A DNA stretch of 35,307 nucleotides from an uncultured Bacteroidales bacterium (GCA_900321605.1 ONWR01000024.1:1-35307), one strand, 5' to 3'; shown: positions 22,214 through 31,555, numbered from the stretch's first letter. Notes: generated from the sequence alone by a model not told the origin. A program made the numbers and translations.

Positions 22214-23248
22214 TTATTTTTTTCGATAAGTAAACGGTACAACGACTTTGCCGGTGCGGTCAATCTTTCCTATGAGTGCAATCTCCTCATCATCCGTCAT
22301 ACCAAATCCGTCATCGTCCATATAGTAGCGTCCATCGGGATTGATCTGCCAAGTGACCTCAGCTACTCCTTTGTGAAAACCGCGAATAAGAGTCGGAAAT
22401 AAACCCTTGTGCCCCTTGGCACGGGCAAGTACCTCGCGGGATATTCCTTTCAAACTATTCCAATTGATGTCATCATCGGTTACCGTTTGCAGAATAAGCA
22501 TATTATTCATGAATTCATAAGCGCGGTGAGCGGTTTCATCTATCAAAAAACGGGGTTTCCACCACCCGTTGATGGATTCTTTTAAGAGCGTCATTCCTTC
22601 ATCCAAATCCTGCCTTTCATACGACGAGAGACGATAAGCAGGTTTCGCTAACTCCGCATACAAGTCTTCCGGTGGAAGTTGGTTTTGGGGAGAGGTCGGT
22701 ACCGGTGTTTGCTCTGCCTCTTCTTGCTCCTTTTGTATGCGGAACAGTTCGCGGGCTTCTTCCTGTCCTCTCTCCGATTCGCGCATCCGTTGCATAATAT
22801 GCTCCAGATGCAAATATCGTTTGAAAGGCGTTTCTTCATCCGCCAAATAGTTCATCAGCTCTTGCTCCGTTTTGCAATGGAAAAGCGGGCTTTCAACGAT
22901 ATAATAACCGGACACGGCAATCGCGTAGAACTTCTCTGTGATAAAAAAGACGGTTCCATCCGGACTTGGACTATTCGGATGATAGTAGATAGTAGCGATG
23001 AGCACATCCATACAATCAGAAGGATCCGGCCAAGGGGTTCTTACTTCGAACTTAGCTTCTCTTCCGGCTTTGCCATCTTGTAGCACAGTATTCCACTCAC
23101 GTTTGCGTGATTTTATCTCTATAATCATCTGAAAATTGGCGCTATACGCCCATTGAAGCAGATGTACAGGATCATAGGATGCTGTCAGTTTCTTTTTCGC
23201 GTCTCGTACAACATCTTCTGTAAGGATATTCTGATTAGTCTGATTCAT
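22214..23248 (-). CDS. Protein with duplicated GWWKPR/WG-like C-terminal domain, 344 aa
   Basis: 344 residues from the ATG at 23248 (a GTG at 23260 is the alternative). No signal peptide. N-terminal part of about 150 residues (VHLLQWAYSANFQMIIEI, ECRTPWPDPSD-like region, FITEKFYAIAVSGYYIVE) followed by a Glu/Gln-rich linker with prolines, then a C-terminal domain of about 125 residues starting at NGWWKPRFLIDE and including PDGRYYMDDDGFGMTDDEE and a WG-repeat-like end GKIDRTGKVVVPFTY. That C-terminal domain is shared at both protein and DNA level with the gene at 24973. Function unknown. It sits directly before the WG-repeat membrane protein (gap 5 bases). Confidence 0.7.
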   Translation of the reverse strand: MNQTNQNILTEDVVRDAKKKLTASYDPVHLLQWAYSANFQMIIEIKSRKREWNTVLQDGKAGREAKFEVRTPWPDPSDCMDVLIATIYYHPNSPSPDGTVFFITEKFYAIAVSGYYIVESPLFHCKTEQELMNYLADEETPFKRYLHLEHIMQRMRESERGQEEARELFRIQKEQEEAEQTPVPTSPQNQLPPEDLYAELAKPAYRLSSYERQDLDEGMTLLKESINGWWKPRFLIDETAHRAYEFMNNMLILQTVTDDDINWNSLKGISREVLARAKGHKGLFPTLIRGFHKGVAEVTWQINPDGRYYMDDDGFGMTDDEEIALIGKIDRTGKVVVPFTYRKK

Positions 23249-23269
23249 AAGGATAAACACGTTAAATAG

Positions 23270-24316
23270 TTACATATACATGGGAGGCACTTGCTCTTCC
23301 TCATTGGTTATTGTCCAATGATAATCTGCCGTCAGGTTATCGTAATAGGTGGCAGCTGAAGGAGGTAAGTGTCTTGCTAATTTTTGTCGGACACTGATCC
23401 ATGTACTGACAGCCTCATCCAAGTCCTCTACAATAACCAACGCCTCATCGCTTTCACACTTATCGCGTAACTTCTGCAAATAATTATTCCAATCTTTCGT
23501 TTTCACTACCGGATGTTGGAGAGAATAAGTTTTGTTGGCAGAAATAATCTGTTTCTCTATATCTAATAATTGCCTGCGTTTCTCTACATAAACGGCATAC
23601 ATTCCCTCTAATTCCATCGGTAAAGCGCTGTAATGATCTCCAGCTCGTACGATATTCACGTATGCGTTGTGTCGTGCTTTGTTCAGTTTGTTCCATGCCC
23701 GATATTCTTCATACAGAAGGGCTTGTAAGTCGCTGGGCATATTTTCTATAAAATCCTTATAGACTGCAAGTGTTTTGTAGTATTCCACACTGGACATGAC
23801 GTAGGTACACTGGTTGATATCATATTGGGTACCACAGCATAGATAATCAGCGGCAGATAGCAAACTATCAATAGCTTGTTCTTGCGCTATACCAAGAGGT
23901 ATCGCATAGTCATCCAGAATGACTTGAGTTGCAACCACCCAACGCAATTCGTCCATAGGGTCTCCCAAGGCGACAAACTGCATTCGCATGAAACGGTTCA
24001 TAAGACGAAACTTCTTCCAATCAGCCTCCGTGATATAATCCCGATCACTTTCATCTGGATCCAAAGTATGAATAGGCTGCAAAGCCAATAACTCGATAGC
24101 AGAAATAGGCGTTGTGAGCACCTGATTCTCTACGAACGCCACTTGTTCCTCTTCCGTCAAACCGTCCGGAATCTCCAACTCTGTATCCATAGAATCGAGC
24201 CTCGCCTGTATTACGGGGTTTAAGGAGATCCCTTCTGTCTTCTTGTTTAGCGACGCTGTGCAAGCCGACAGGAAACAGAGGAACGCAATAATTGTTATTA
24301 AAAAGGAATGTTTCAT
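23270..24316 (-). CDS. Lipoprotein, helical, possibly LprI-like
   Basis: 348 residues with lipoprotein signal peptide and lipobox LSAC (Cys19). The mature protein is largely helical. Residues about 195-225 (YKDFIENMPSDLQALLYEEY then RAWNKLNKARHNAY) recall the Trp-Cys helical pattern of LprI/DUF1311 lysozyme-inhibitor-like proteins, but the Cys pairs are not clearly conserved, so this is weak. The end is PPMYM. Operon neighbours are the phosphatase and the shared-domain proteins. Confidence 0.7.
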   Translation of the reverse strand: MKHSFLITIIAFLCFLSACTASLNKKTEGISLNPVIQARLDSMDTELEIPDGLTEEEQVAFVENQVLTTPISAIELLALQPIHTLDPDESDRDYITEADWKKFRLMNRFMRMQFVALGDPMDELRWVVATQVILDDYAIPLGIAQEQAIDSLLSAADYLCCGTQYDINQCTYVMSSVEYYKTLAVYKDFIENMPSDLQALLYEEYRAWNKLNKARHNAYVNIVRAGDHYSALPMELEGMYAVYVEKRRQLLDIEKQIISANKTYSLQHPVVKTKDWNNYLQKLRDKCESDEALVIVEDLDEAVSTWISVRQKLARHLPPSAATYYDNLTADYHWTITNEEEQVPPMYM

Positions 24317-24362
24317 ACAGTATATATTATACGATTTACAAAATTAAATTTCACTTTTACCC

Positions 24363-24926
24363 CTATAGAGCCGATAAAGCCTGTTGGTTGATGATGTTTT
24401 TGCGTTCTTTGAATACCTGTTGTGGCATAGGTTCGACTCCTTTACGCTCGGTAAAAGCTGCATAGAGGGCATTGAGAACGCGGTTGAGTTTGTCGGTGGT
24501 ATGCCCATCTTCTTGCCGGTAGCCATGTATCACCGGTGGTTGCAGCCCATTATCAGCACCGTGAAAGAGCCAATAGGCATTCAAGGCGATATCCGTTCGG
24601 TGCAAGCCCATAGCACAAGCGATATAGAAATCTCCGGCATCCATGAGTTGGCAAAACTGCTCAAAGAGCTCCACCATATGCTCCATAGCCTCAGCAGAAG
24701 TGTCCACAGGATAGTGGAAATATAACATTCCATATTCCTCGCACAATGCCGGCAGACGATCTGTATGGTCAGTCAGTCGTAGGTCGATAATCGTTTTTAT
24801 GCCCGCCTCCTTGAGTGCCTTCCACGCATAGAGCTGATGCCTTGTTGACATCGTTCGTCCCCGTGCTCCACCATAGACAGGAGCGAGATCAGGGATCTGG
24901 GTTTGCTGGATGCGTGCGAAATTCAT
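24363..24926 (-). CDS. Cys-based (dual-specificity/tyrosine) phosphatase
   Basis: 187 residues, no signal peptide, so cytoplasmic. The signature C-x5-R is Cys104-Arg110 in YIACAMGLHRTDIALNAYWL; a strand before it (AGIKTIIDLR, 41-50) and YFHYPVDTSAEAME near 69-82 give the usual fold and a candidate general acid Asp75. The N-terminal segment VYGGARGRTMSTRHQ resembles the start of bacterial DSP-like phosphatases that follow surface or cyclic signalling genes. Substrate unknown: phosphoprotein or phosphosugar. Part of the - strand operon, 46 bases from each neighbour. Confidence 0.8.
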   Translation of the reverse strand: MNFARIQQTQIPDLAPVYGGARGRTMSTRHQLYAWKALKEAGIKTIIDLRLTDHTDRLPALCEEYGMLYFHYPVDTSAEAMEHMVELFEQFCQLMDAGDFYIACAMGLHRTDIALNAYWLFHGADNGLQPPVIHGYRQEDGHTTDKLNRVLNALYAAFTERKGVEPMPQQVFKERKNIINQQALSAL

Positions 24927-24972
24927 TGTATAAAAGTTATTGCGTTAGAATAAAAAGATATTGGTCATCATT

Positions 24973-25482
24973 TTATTTTTTTCGATAAGTAAACGGCACA
25001 ACGACTTTGCCGGTGCGGTCAATTTTGCCCCAGAGCGAAATTTCCTCATCATCCGTCATACCGAACCCATCTTCATCCATATAGTATCTTCCGTCGGGAT
25101 TGAGTTGCCATTCCACCTCCGCCCTTCCACCATGATAACCACCTCTTATCAATGTAGGAAAATGACCATCATGCGCCTTGGCTCGTTCGATGTATTCATT
25201 CGGTAATCTGCGGATACTATTCCAATCAATATCATTATCCGTCACTGTGACCAGATGCTCGTTAGAATCCATAAACAAATAACCACGTTTAGCACGATGA
25301 TCCAGCAAAACTCGGGGTTTCCACCATCCCCAAATATCATCCATCACGGCTGCCATTTCCTCCCCTAAATCTTGAATATAATAAAAGGTACTCTTACTCT
25401 TTTTATTTGAAAAACATTTATACAAATTTTCCGAAACATTCTGTCCGTTAAGGACATTCCTAATCATAGTATCAGCAGTCAT
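24973..25482 (-). CDS. Short paralogue carrying the GWWKPR/WG-like domain, 169 aa
   Basis: 169 residues. The first 45 residues are unrelated to the longer gene at 22214; from WGWWKPRVLLDHRAKRGY on, the sequence parallels it: TVTDNDIDWNSIRRLP, RAKAHDGHFPTLIRGGYHGG, PDGRYYMDEDGFGMTDDEE, GKIDRTGKVVVPFTYRKK. The last 60 or so bases of the two genes, and the TTTTATTTTTTTCGATAAG beside them, are nearly identical in DNA, indicating recent duplication or gene conversion. Ends in a WG-like strand pair. Function unknown. Confidence 0.72.
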   Translation of the reverse strand: MTADTMIRNVLNGQNVSENLYKCFSNKKSKSTFYYIQDLGEEMAAVMDDIWGWWKPRVLLDHRAKRGYLFMDSNEHLVTVTDNDIDWNSIRRLPNEYIERAKAHDGHFPTLIRGGYHGGRAEVEWQLNPDGRYYMDEDGFGMTDDEEISLWGKIDRTGKVVVPFTYRKK

Positions 25483-25520
25483 AATCTCCTCAAATTTTGA
25501 TTTTCACTATCAATGATAAA

Positions 25521-25916
25521 TTATTGAGTTGCCCGACGAAGATACATAGCTGCTTTTTCGTCGGCTTCGCGAGCATAACGCATTTGGGTACGATAGTTAT
25601 CCCACGCATTTTGTGCATATCGCTGTTGCGTCTTAGCATCATCCATGGTGTTACGAGCATAACGGGTCTGGGTATTAGCGCGGTCTATATCGCCTTTCTT
25701 GCTATAATAAGCAGCCTCGCGCTGATAGCCTTCGGCTTTCTTGATATAGTATTCCGCCTCGCGCTCGTAGCCTTTGGCCTTCTGCTCATAGTATGCCGCT
25801 TCACGGCGATAGCCATCCGCTTTCTTTTGATAGTATTCAGCTTCAGCGAGATAGTCGGTTGCATTTAGGACTGTGGCGCAGAAAATGCATACGAAGAAAG
25901 AGAGAAAGAACCTCAT
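25521..25916 (-). CDS. Secreted helical repeat protein (EYYxKKAxGYxREA)
   Basis: 131 residues: signal peptide (about 1-19, ending VLNA), then three and a half 14-residue repeats of the form EYYQKKADGYRREA / AYYEQKAKGYEREA / EYYIKKAEGYQREA, then a second, more irregular helical stretch with repeated Arg-Tyr-Ala (TRYARNT, QRYAQNA, MRYAREA) about 11-12 residues apart. Expected to be one long amphipathic helix or coiled coil in the periplasm. Strong Tyr/Lys/Arg/Glu bias. First gene of the - strand operon that ends at 20469. Confidence 0.75.
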   Translation of the reverse strand: MRFFLSFFVCIFCATVLNATDYLAEAEYYQKKADGYRREAAYYEQKAKGYEREAEYYIKKAEGYQREAAYYSKKGDIDRANTQTRYARNTMDDAKTQQRYAQNAWDNYRTQMRYAREADEKAAMYLRRATQ

Positions 25917-26008
25917 AAGTAATAATAAGATTAACTACAAAGTTGATAACCTTTGACGTGGTTGAATAATTTATATTATACCACCAATTACTTGCACGAT
26001 CCCAGTTG

Positions 26009-27814
26009 CTACCATCCTTGTGAATAAGTAAACGTATTATTATTATTCCTAGTTAAAGATGTACCTGATGAATCTGAAATAACCACATCAAAAGATAACA
26101 CGGTACTTCCAGACCCCATCATACACAAATCGGGATATGCAATAAATAAAGTCATGGTAAACGTTGTCTCTTCGTAAGGAGCAGTATCTGTTTTTGAAAC
26201 ATTTAAATGACCTCCGTATCTATCATTTAGCCTAGTAGTGTTATCTCCGTAATAAAACCAAGCAGTTGCAGTTACCTTTTTATTTTTCATTCCGCTTGTT
26301 TCAAACTTTATTTTAATGTTCATTCCCCTACCATATCCATACCCGACATTGTGTTCTTGTGTAATACTTACAATTCGTGCGGAAGGACCTGCTTTCCCTT
26401 CTTGCTCTATATCAATTCGAATCTCCTTACCTCCCGCTTTTACTTTCATCCAATCTTTTCTTTCTTCAGAAGTTGTATTTGGAGAACAAACTAATGTAAA
26501 AGATGATGAGGTTTTATTTTCGATACTACACCAAGAAGGGACACCCCAAGTTTCATATGAATTCGCATTTGTATTAACATAATAAGTTTCACGTCCTCCT
26601 GATTCAGAGAAATACTTCGTTTTGTCAGAAGTGCTTCCATTTATTTTTAAAAACGATTCTACTTCAGGAGTGTATGAGAATGTTGTATAAGACGAACTAG
26701 AGCAAATCAATTTATAGGGGGTGACCGACTCGTCCCATATACTGATAGATAATTTTATTGTTCTTGTATATGTTCCCGTTTGATGTAATTCGCTATAAGG
26801 GATTTTTAGTTCAAGGGAATCATACCGTGAATTATCAAATCGTGGTTTTATATTTTTAAATGTACACACATTTGAAGCTGACGTATTGTATTTGCCATTA
26901 CTATCTTTAATCCTGTTACCATCGTTGTCATAAAAATACGCGACTACACTTCCATCCTTATCCTTCAAGTTTTTAATACTAAACGAAACATAAATAATCA
27001 TTCCTTTCCCATCATCAAGATTTTGATTGTGAGCAATAGAAACACTTTTAATTTGAGCTGTTGGTTGTTGGCTGCTAGGAGCACTTTGATTAATTGTAAT
27101 TTTTTCTTCCTTATCTCCCGCTTTGATTTTGAAATAATCTGTTCTGCTGGATGAACTTGTGTTTGCATCTACTCGCAATGTGAGAGTGTTACCACTACGT
27201 GTGAGATGTCCCCACGATGCAGTATTCACGCTAATCTCCCAATTAGTATTTGAATTAACAGTTATTGTCCGTGTTCCTCCAGACGCGCCAAAAGATAAGG
27301 AAGAAGTACTAACACCCAATGTGTATTGTTGTGGCGTTTTCTTTCCTTTAAGAATACTTCTAATCTTTTTGTCGTTATTTTGGATCTCCATTTTGAGAGG
27401 AACTGAATATTTGAACACTTCTTGCCCAGGGGTTTCATTTCCGCTATAAACATATAGAGTATATGCCATCGTACATATTCCATTGTAATTACCCTCAAGA
27501 TAGATGTTCTTAGGAACGAACTTTAATAATAAACTTTGACGAGACATTATGGAAGCCAGATACACTGTCTTTATTCCGACTCCTTCGGTTTCCGTCAACT
27601 TGCCAAGCTTTATTTCCACATCTGGATACACATAACCTTTTCCTACGTGCATTCCTTCAATCTTTTTTGCTAATGTAATATTGTCTGGCGTAACAGCATA
27701 CTCATTAATAAGCCCATAATATTTTTTTACGTACATTATCCCCTCATTTTCTGTCAATGCGAAGGAACTTAAACAATATACAAATACAAATATGCTAACT
27801 ATTAGCCTTTTCAT
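26009..27814 (-). CDS. Secreted BACON-domain protein, 601 aa
   Basis: 601 residues with signal peptide (1-20). An N-terminal domain (about 22-160: VKKYYGLINEYAVTP, DNITLAKKIEGM) related to residues about 265-410 of the next protein. A BACON domain at about 165-245 (GVSTSSLSFGASGGTRTITV, SNTNWEIS, TDYFKIKAGDKEEKI). A beta-sandwich at about 254-385, a second BACON-like domain at about 390-473 (YFSESGGRETYYV, VKAGGKEIRIDIEQ), and a second beta-sandwich at about 475-601 like the first (ARIVSITQEHN, GMNIKIKFETSGM). BACON domains bind glycans or mucins or act as spacers. No enzyme domain seen. Confidence 0.85.
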   Translation of the reverse strand: MKRLIVSIFVFVYCLSSFALTENEGIMYVKKYYGLINEYAVTPDNITLAKKIEGMHVGKGYVYPDVEIKLGKLTETEGVGIKTVYLASIMSRQSLLLKFVPKNIYLEGNYNGICTMAYTLYVYSGNETPGQEVFKYSVPLKMEIQNNDKKIRSILKGKKTPQQYTLGVSTSSLSFGASGGTRTITVNSNTNWEISVNTASWGHLTRSGNTLTLRVDANTSSSSRTDYFKIKAGDKEEKITINQSAPSSQQPTAQIKSVSIAHNQNLDDGKGMIIYVSFSIKNLKDKDGSVVAYFYDNDGNRIKDSNGKYNTSASNVCTFKNIKPRFDNSRYDSLELKIPYSELHQTGTYTRTIKLSISIWDESVTPYKLICSSSSYTTFSYTPEVESFLKINGSTSDKTKYFSESGGRETYYVNTNANSYETWGVPSWCSIENKTSSSFTLVCSPNTTSEERKDWMKVKAGGKEIRIDIEQEGKAGPSARIVSITQEHNVGYGYGRGMNIKIKFETSGMKNKKVTATAWFYYGDNTTRLNDRYGGHLNVSKTDTAPYEETTFTMTLFIAYPDLCMMGSGSTVLSFDVVISDSSGTSLTRNNNNTFTYSQGW

Positions 27815-27839
27815 TGTTTCAATTATTTTAAAAGAAGAA

Positions 27840-29744
27840 CTAATATCTAGAGAAGGACAATGGTGTAGATTCCGCTAAAAGGCCTCCATTTTTATCTTGT
27901 ATCTGGATTTGAACCGTTAAATCACCTTGGGGCAAAGCATAATAGGGAATATCTAAACAATAATCTTTCCATTCCGAACCATCATAACTGCAACGTTCAG
28001 TTCCTTGCACGGTAGCCAAACCATCAGTTGATCTAAACTCTTTATCTATAGCATTAACTTTTTCCCCATTGGCGTGATAAAAGAAGGCACAAACTCTAAT
28101 ATTTTCTCCTTTATGTCCATTAACTTCAAAATGACAATGTATTTGCATATAGTTTACATTTGCCAACATATACCCATTCCACATAGAACGCGTCAAATTA
28201 TGAGTTAACCAACAATTGTGTATGTGCGCATTTCTATTTGTTTTATTATCCTCTTGTCCTTTTTGTTCTAATCTAACTCTTTCTTCTTTGTCTCCAGCTT
28301 TGATTTTGAAATAATCAGCTCTACTTATAGTGCTCGTGTTTTCATCAACACGTAACGTTAACGTGTTATCACTGCGTGTAAGATGCACCCAAGAAGCAGG
28401 ATTCATACTTATCTCCCAATTGGTGTTTGAATGGACTGTGACTGTTCGTGTTCCTCCTGATGCATCCAGAGACAATTCACTAGGAGTTATTACTAGAGTC
28501 CGTTCACTATGTCCTTTATTTTGGGATTTAAACTCATTTAAAGGAATAATATTTACAAATGAACCTTCTTGAAGTGTTGCATTTGCATAATACCAACCTA
28601 TGGTTGTTTCTTTATCCTTGATAGATAATTTATAAGATACTTTTATTGTACTTCCAACAGATTCTACTATTTTAAAATCACTTATTTGATATGATAAGAT
28701 TACTCCCTCACTAGCAATATTATCAAGAGAGTTTAGATATTCGCTGATAGACACATACGCATACAAAGATGGATGCTTGTTAACATATACGTCAATATCA
28801 TCATATATATGTTTTGCTCCGAAAAAATATTGCCCCTTTTGTTCGTGTTTAAACAATGCTTTAATCGACTTAGCCAAAGCAATATTTGCCGGATTCTTCG
28901 CATAATCTGAGAGCATACGATATAGTTGAGTGACCTTTTGCTGTGCAGAAACAAACGTGCTATCACTATGTTGTTTATTTTTATCCTTTATATTTTCTTT
29001 CTTCACCTCATAAATCAACCAACCTGCGTTTTTTGCTTCACGTGTAAAATTCTTTACGTAAAATTTGTAGCCTTTTACTTGAGTGAAACAATACGTCAGT
29101 TCTTGCACATTATCGACTTTCAGCAATTTATAATACACCAAACTATTAAAGACGCTCAATCTATCATTAGCATGCGATTTTACATCGTAAAGAGTAATGT
29201 TTGGAGCATTCGTAGTCGTAATCGATTGCAAAGCGATAAAATTTACCTCATTATCTGTCGGTAAGAGACGAAGTTTGTCCGATTTGGTTCTAGGAGTTAA
29301 TTCTAAAATGGCTCCTTGCGCATCTACTAGACTCCATTTATATATATCATCTTTAACTTGTTCTGTACGCAAAATGAGCGTTAATTTATCCTTCTTTCCC
29401 TGAAATGTCACATTACATTCTGCAATGGCATACCATGTCGAATCATAAAAGCTCAATGTTGTATGTTCCTTTTCTATTGTGTTTAAGAATTCTGTCAAGG
29501 TCTCTTCATTTGCCAAGTAATAGTTCTTATCGAAAAGAAGAATTCTATTATCACGTTTATATTGAGCACTTTGATCTGGTTGAATTAATAACTCCTTCAG
29601 GTTAAAGCGCAAAATAAACTCATCAATCTGCTTGATATTATATTCAAAATTTTCGAACTCATAATCATGGATGACTATCTGAGCTTGCGACATTCCCGCA
29701 AAGGCTAAGAATGTTGATAATATTATATAATATAACTTCTTCAT
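27840..29744 (-). CDS. Secreted BACON-domain protein, 634 aa
   Basis: 634 residues with signal peptide (1-21, ending SQAQ). An unassigned N-terminal domain (about 22-260) rich in Tyr and Asp, then a domain at about 265-410 (QKVTQLYRMLSDYAKNPANI) paralogous to the start of the 601-aa protein, a BACON domain at about 420-498 (ITPSELSLDASGGTRTVTV, SNTNWEIS, ADYFKIKAGDKEERV), and a C-terminal beta-sandwich (about 504-634) like those of the neighbour. The BACON segments of both genes are alike in DNA, so they arose by duplication. Gap to the neighbour is 25 bases. Confidence 0.85.
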   Translation of the reverse strand: MKKLYYIILSTFLAFAGMSQAQIVIHDYEFENFEYNIKQIDEFILRFNLKELLIQPDQSAQYKRDNRILLFDKNYYLANEETLTEFLNTIEKEHTTLSFYDSTWYAIAECNVTFQGKKDKLTLILRTEQVKDDIYKWSLVDAQGAILELTPRTKSDKLRLLPTDNEVNFIALQSITTTNAPNITLYDVKSHANDRLSVFNSLVYYKLLKVDNVQELTYCFTQVKGYKFYVKNFTREAKNAGWLIYEVKKENIKDKNKQHSDSTFVSAQQKVTQLYRMLSDYAKNPANIALAKSIKALFKHEQKGQYFFGAKHIYDDIDVYVNKHPSLYAYVSISEYLNSLDNIASEGVILSYQISDFKIVESVGSTIKVSYKLSIKDKETTIGWYYANATLQEGSFVNIIPLNEFKSQNKGHSERTLVITPSELSLDASGGTRTVTVHSNTNWEISMNPASWVHLTRSDNTLTLRVDENTSTISRADYFKIKAGDKEERVRLEQKGQEDNKTNRNAHIHNCWLTHNLTRSMWNGYMLANVNYMQIHCHFEVNGHKGENIRVCAFFYHANGEKVNAIDKEFRSTDGLATVQGTERCSYDGSEWKDYCLDIPYYALPQGDLTVQIQIQDKNGGLLAESTPLSFSRY

Positions 29745-29761
29745 AATGACAATATCTATAG

Positions 29762-30350
29762 TTATTGCTCGTCAGTTGCTGCTATTTGATCTATCGTTAT
29801 ATTTCCTAGCAACACGTCAAAACCTCCATTAACACGTTTCTCTATAATAATTTGTACACTTTTCCGTGTTTTGTCTCTATAAACAATCATATCTCCTTTA
29901 TATCCAATAAAAACTTGATAGAAAGAGACTGTCGCTGAATATTGATTTTCATTTATTTGTTTTATTCCGCCTTCAGCTAAATAACATTGGGATGTTTTAA
30001 ATACAATTTTTGAATATTGCAAGCCTTTAAGACGAACCAAGTAGTTTTTTATGAAATATGAATTTGTTTTTCCAGTAGAGAGGGAGGCAACTTCAATACG
30101 AGGAGCAGGAAAGATAACATTACCATCGTCATCCTTTGTGTCATTTCCTCTTCCGATAAATAGATCTAAGCATGCCTCTATATGATAATCTTTAATGCTA
30201 TCTGCTTCTTCCTTTTTTGCTATTTTAGCGAAGTTGTTGGTTAATAGTCTCTCTCACCTCTATTTCAAGATTAGGATTATTCGTTTGTGCGAAAACAAAA
30301 TTACCGCACATAAGGAGGCTCAATATTGAGCCAAAAATATACTTTTTCAT
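29762..30350 (-). pseudogene. Frameshifted paralogue of the 33900-34502 gene
   Basis: Start at 30350 with signal peptide (MKKYIFGSILSLLMCG ... FAQ). The first frame stops at TAA 30225-30227 after 41 residues (ending TINQQLR). The next frame carries on without interruption as NFAKIAKKEEADS, YHIEACLDLFIGRGNDTKDD and to a stop at 29762. The joined protein aligns along its length with the intact gene at 33900 (YxIExCLDLxxGRGNxTKD). A single-base indel near 30228-30240 explains it: recent inactivation, sequencing error, or (less likely) programmed frameshift. Confidence 0.75.
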
Positions 30351-30355
30351 ATTTG

Positions 30356-31555
30356 TTAATTTTGCGATGGTTCAACATAAATTTCATGTATTTTCAGATA
30401 GATAACTTTACCTTTATCATCTTTCCTTTGCTCCAAAATAGTAATATTAGCCAAATCACTCTCCGTAGCTGCACTAAGCAAATACTTATGAATATCCGTA
30501 GAGCGAATTATTGTTTTTCTATCTTTTCCTACAACTTCTACCAAGGCATTATCGCCATCGAAATATTTAGCTTTGAGCGCACGACTCTTTGCTATTCGTT
30601 CGGTATCAGAAAGAGAACGGCTATCAGCAACCTGCATTAAAGCTTGTTGTAAATCCTTAGCTTCAATTGGAGGTTTCGGTTTGTCAATTATTGGTATATT
30701 GGTTGTATTTATCTCATAGTATGGAGTTTGTGTATATCTTCTTCCGTCTGCGATTAAGATGACTGTTTGGCTAAACCGATACGTATTATTTTTCACGGTT
30801 GCCAACAAATCTTCCCAACTCGAATATGAAGCTTTTCCGTCTTTAATATCTTGAAATACATCATTAAGGTTACGTTCCAATAACATTCCTAATCTTCCAC
30901 CGCGTGTTAAACACCAGCCATATTCTCCTTTAATGCTTGCTGTTATAATCACGCTTCCTTTCTGCGATAAAAATAAATTTTTTATTACATTTTCACCTTG
31001 TCGACGAAGAATATCCGGAGCCATTGCTTCTACAGTTGTAATTGACGGCTTGGTAGAAAGAGTTGGACTGTAACTATTGCAACAATCACCTATCACCAAA
31101 CAAAACCTAGGATTTTTTTTCATTATTAAATCACGTACGTTTTCTAGGGGATAGAAATCATCCTCATCCCTATAATAAGAACCTCGAGGAACGGCAAAAC
31201 ACATTTGAGGAAAATTTGATGGATCTTTCAACCCTCTTGCTCCATGACCGAGATATATAAACACTACAATATCTCTTTCTTCACACGACAAATTATTCAA
31301 AGTTTGCAATAGATTTGTTCTATTGCACTCATACCCTTTGCTATCAACTGGGGTAGCACTATTATATGAGGTTCCTAGAGAAGTCTCAATAGTAGACAAG
31401 AAATCTAACGAATAATAATCATGGCTGGCTTTTGCAGCAATTCCGATAGATTCATCTTGCGTATCCGTAAAAAGAATCGTGTGGATCGTTTGCGCAGATA
31501 ATGACAGACTAAAACTTATGCCTAATAAAAATGACAAATAAAAACACTTTTTCAT
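30356..31555 (-). CDS. Secreted caspase-family (C14) peptidase
   Basis: 399 residues with signal peptide (about 1-21, ending SLSAQ). The catalytic dyad is visible: His104 in IYLGHGARG and Cys159 in VIGDCCNSY (metacaspase-like D-C-C pattern, strand before it is PRFCLVIGD). The N-terminal strand is HTILFTDTQDESIG. After the p20-like core come GSVIITASIKGEYGWCLTRGGRL and a C-terminal region (about 285-399) without a known domain. The signal peptide places it in the periplasm or outside, unlike the cytoplasmic caspase-like proteases of defence systems. Its stop is 5 bases from the frameshifted gene. Confidence 0.88.
   Translation of the reverse strand: MKKCFYLSFLLGISFSLSLSAQTIHTILFTDTQDESIGIAAKASHDYYSLDFLSTIETSLGTSYNSATPVDSKGYECNRTNLLQTLNNLSCEERDIVVFIYLGHGARGLKDPSNFPQMCFAVPRGSYYRDEDDFYPLENVRDLIMKKNPRFCLVIGDCCNSYSPTLSTKPSITTVEAMAPDILRRQGENVIKNLFLSQKGSVIITASIKGEYGWCLTRGGRLGMLLERNLNDVFQDIKDGKASYSSWEDLLATVKNNTYRFSQTVILIADGRRYTQTPYYEINTTNIPIIDKPKPPIEAKDLQQALMQVADSRSLSDTERIAKSRALKAKYFDGDNALVEVVGKDRKTIIRSTDIHKYLLSAATESDLANITILEQRKDDKGKVIYLKIHEIYVEPSQN

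Noticed and set aside
30356-31555. Cytoplasmic caspase of a known anti-phage system
   Set aside because: A clear signal peptide makes it an exported protein, and no gasdermin-like or Avs/CBASS-type gene is in the window.
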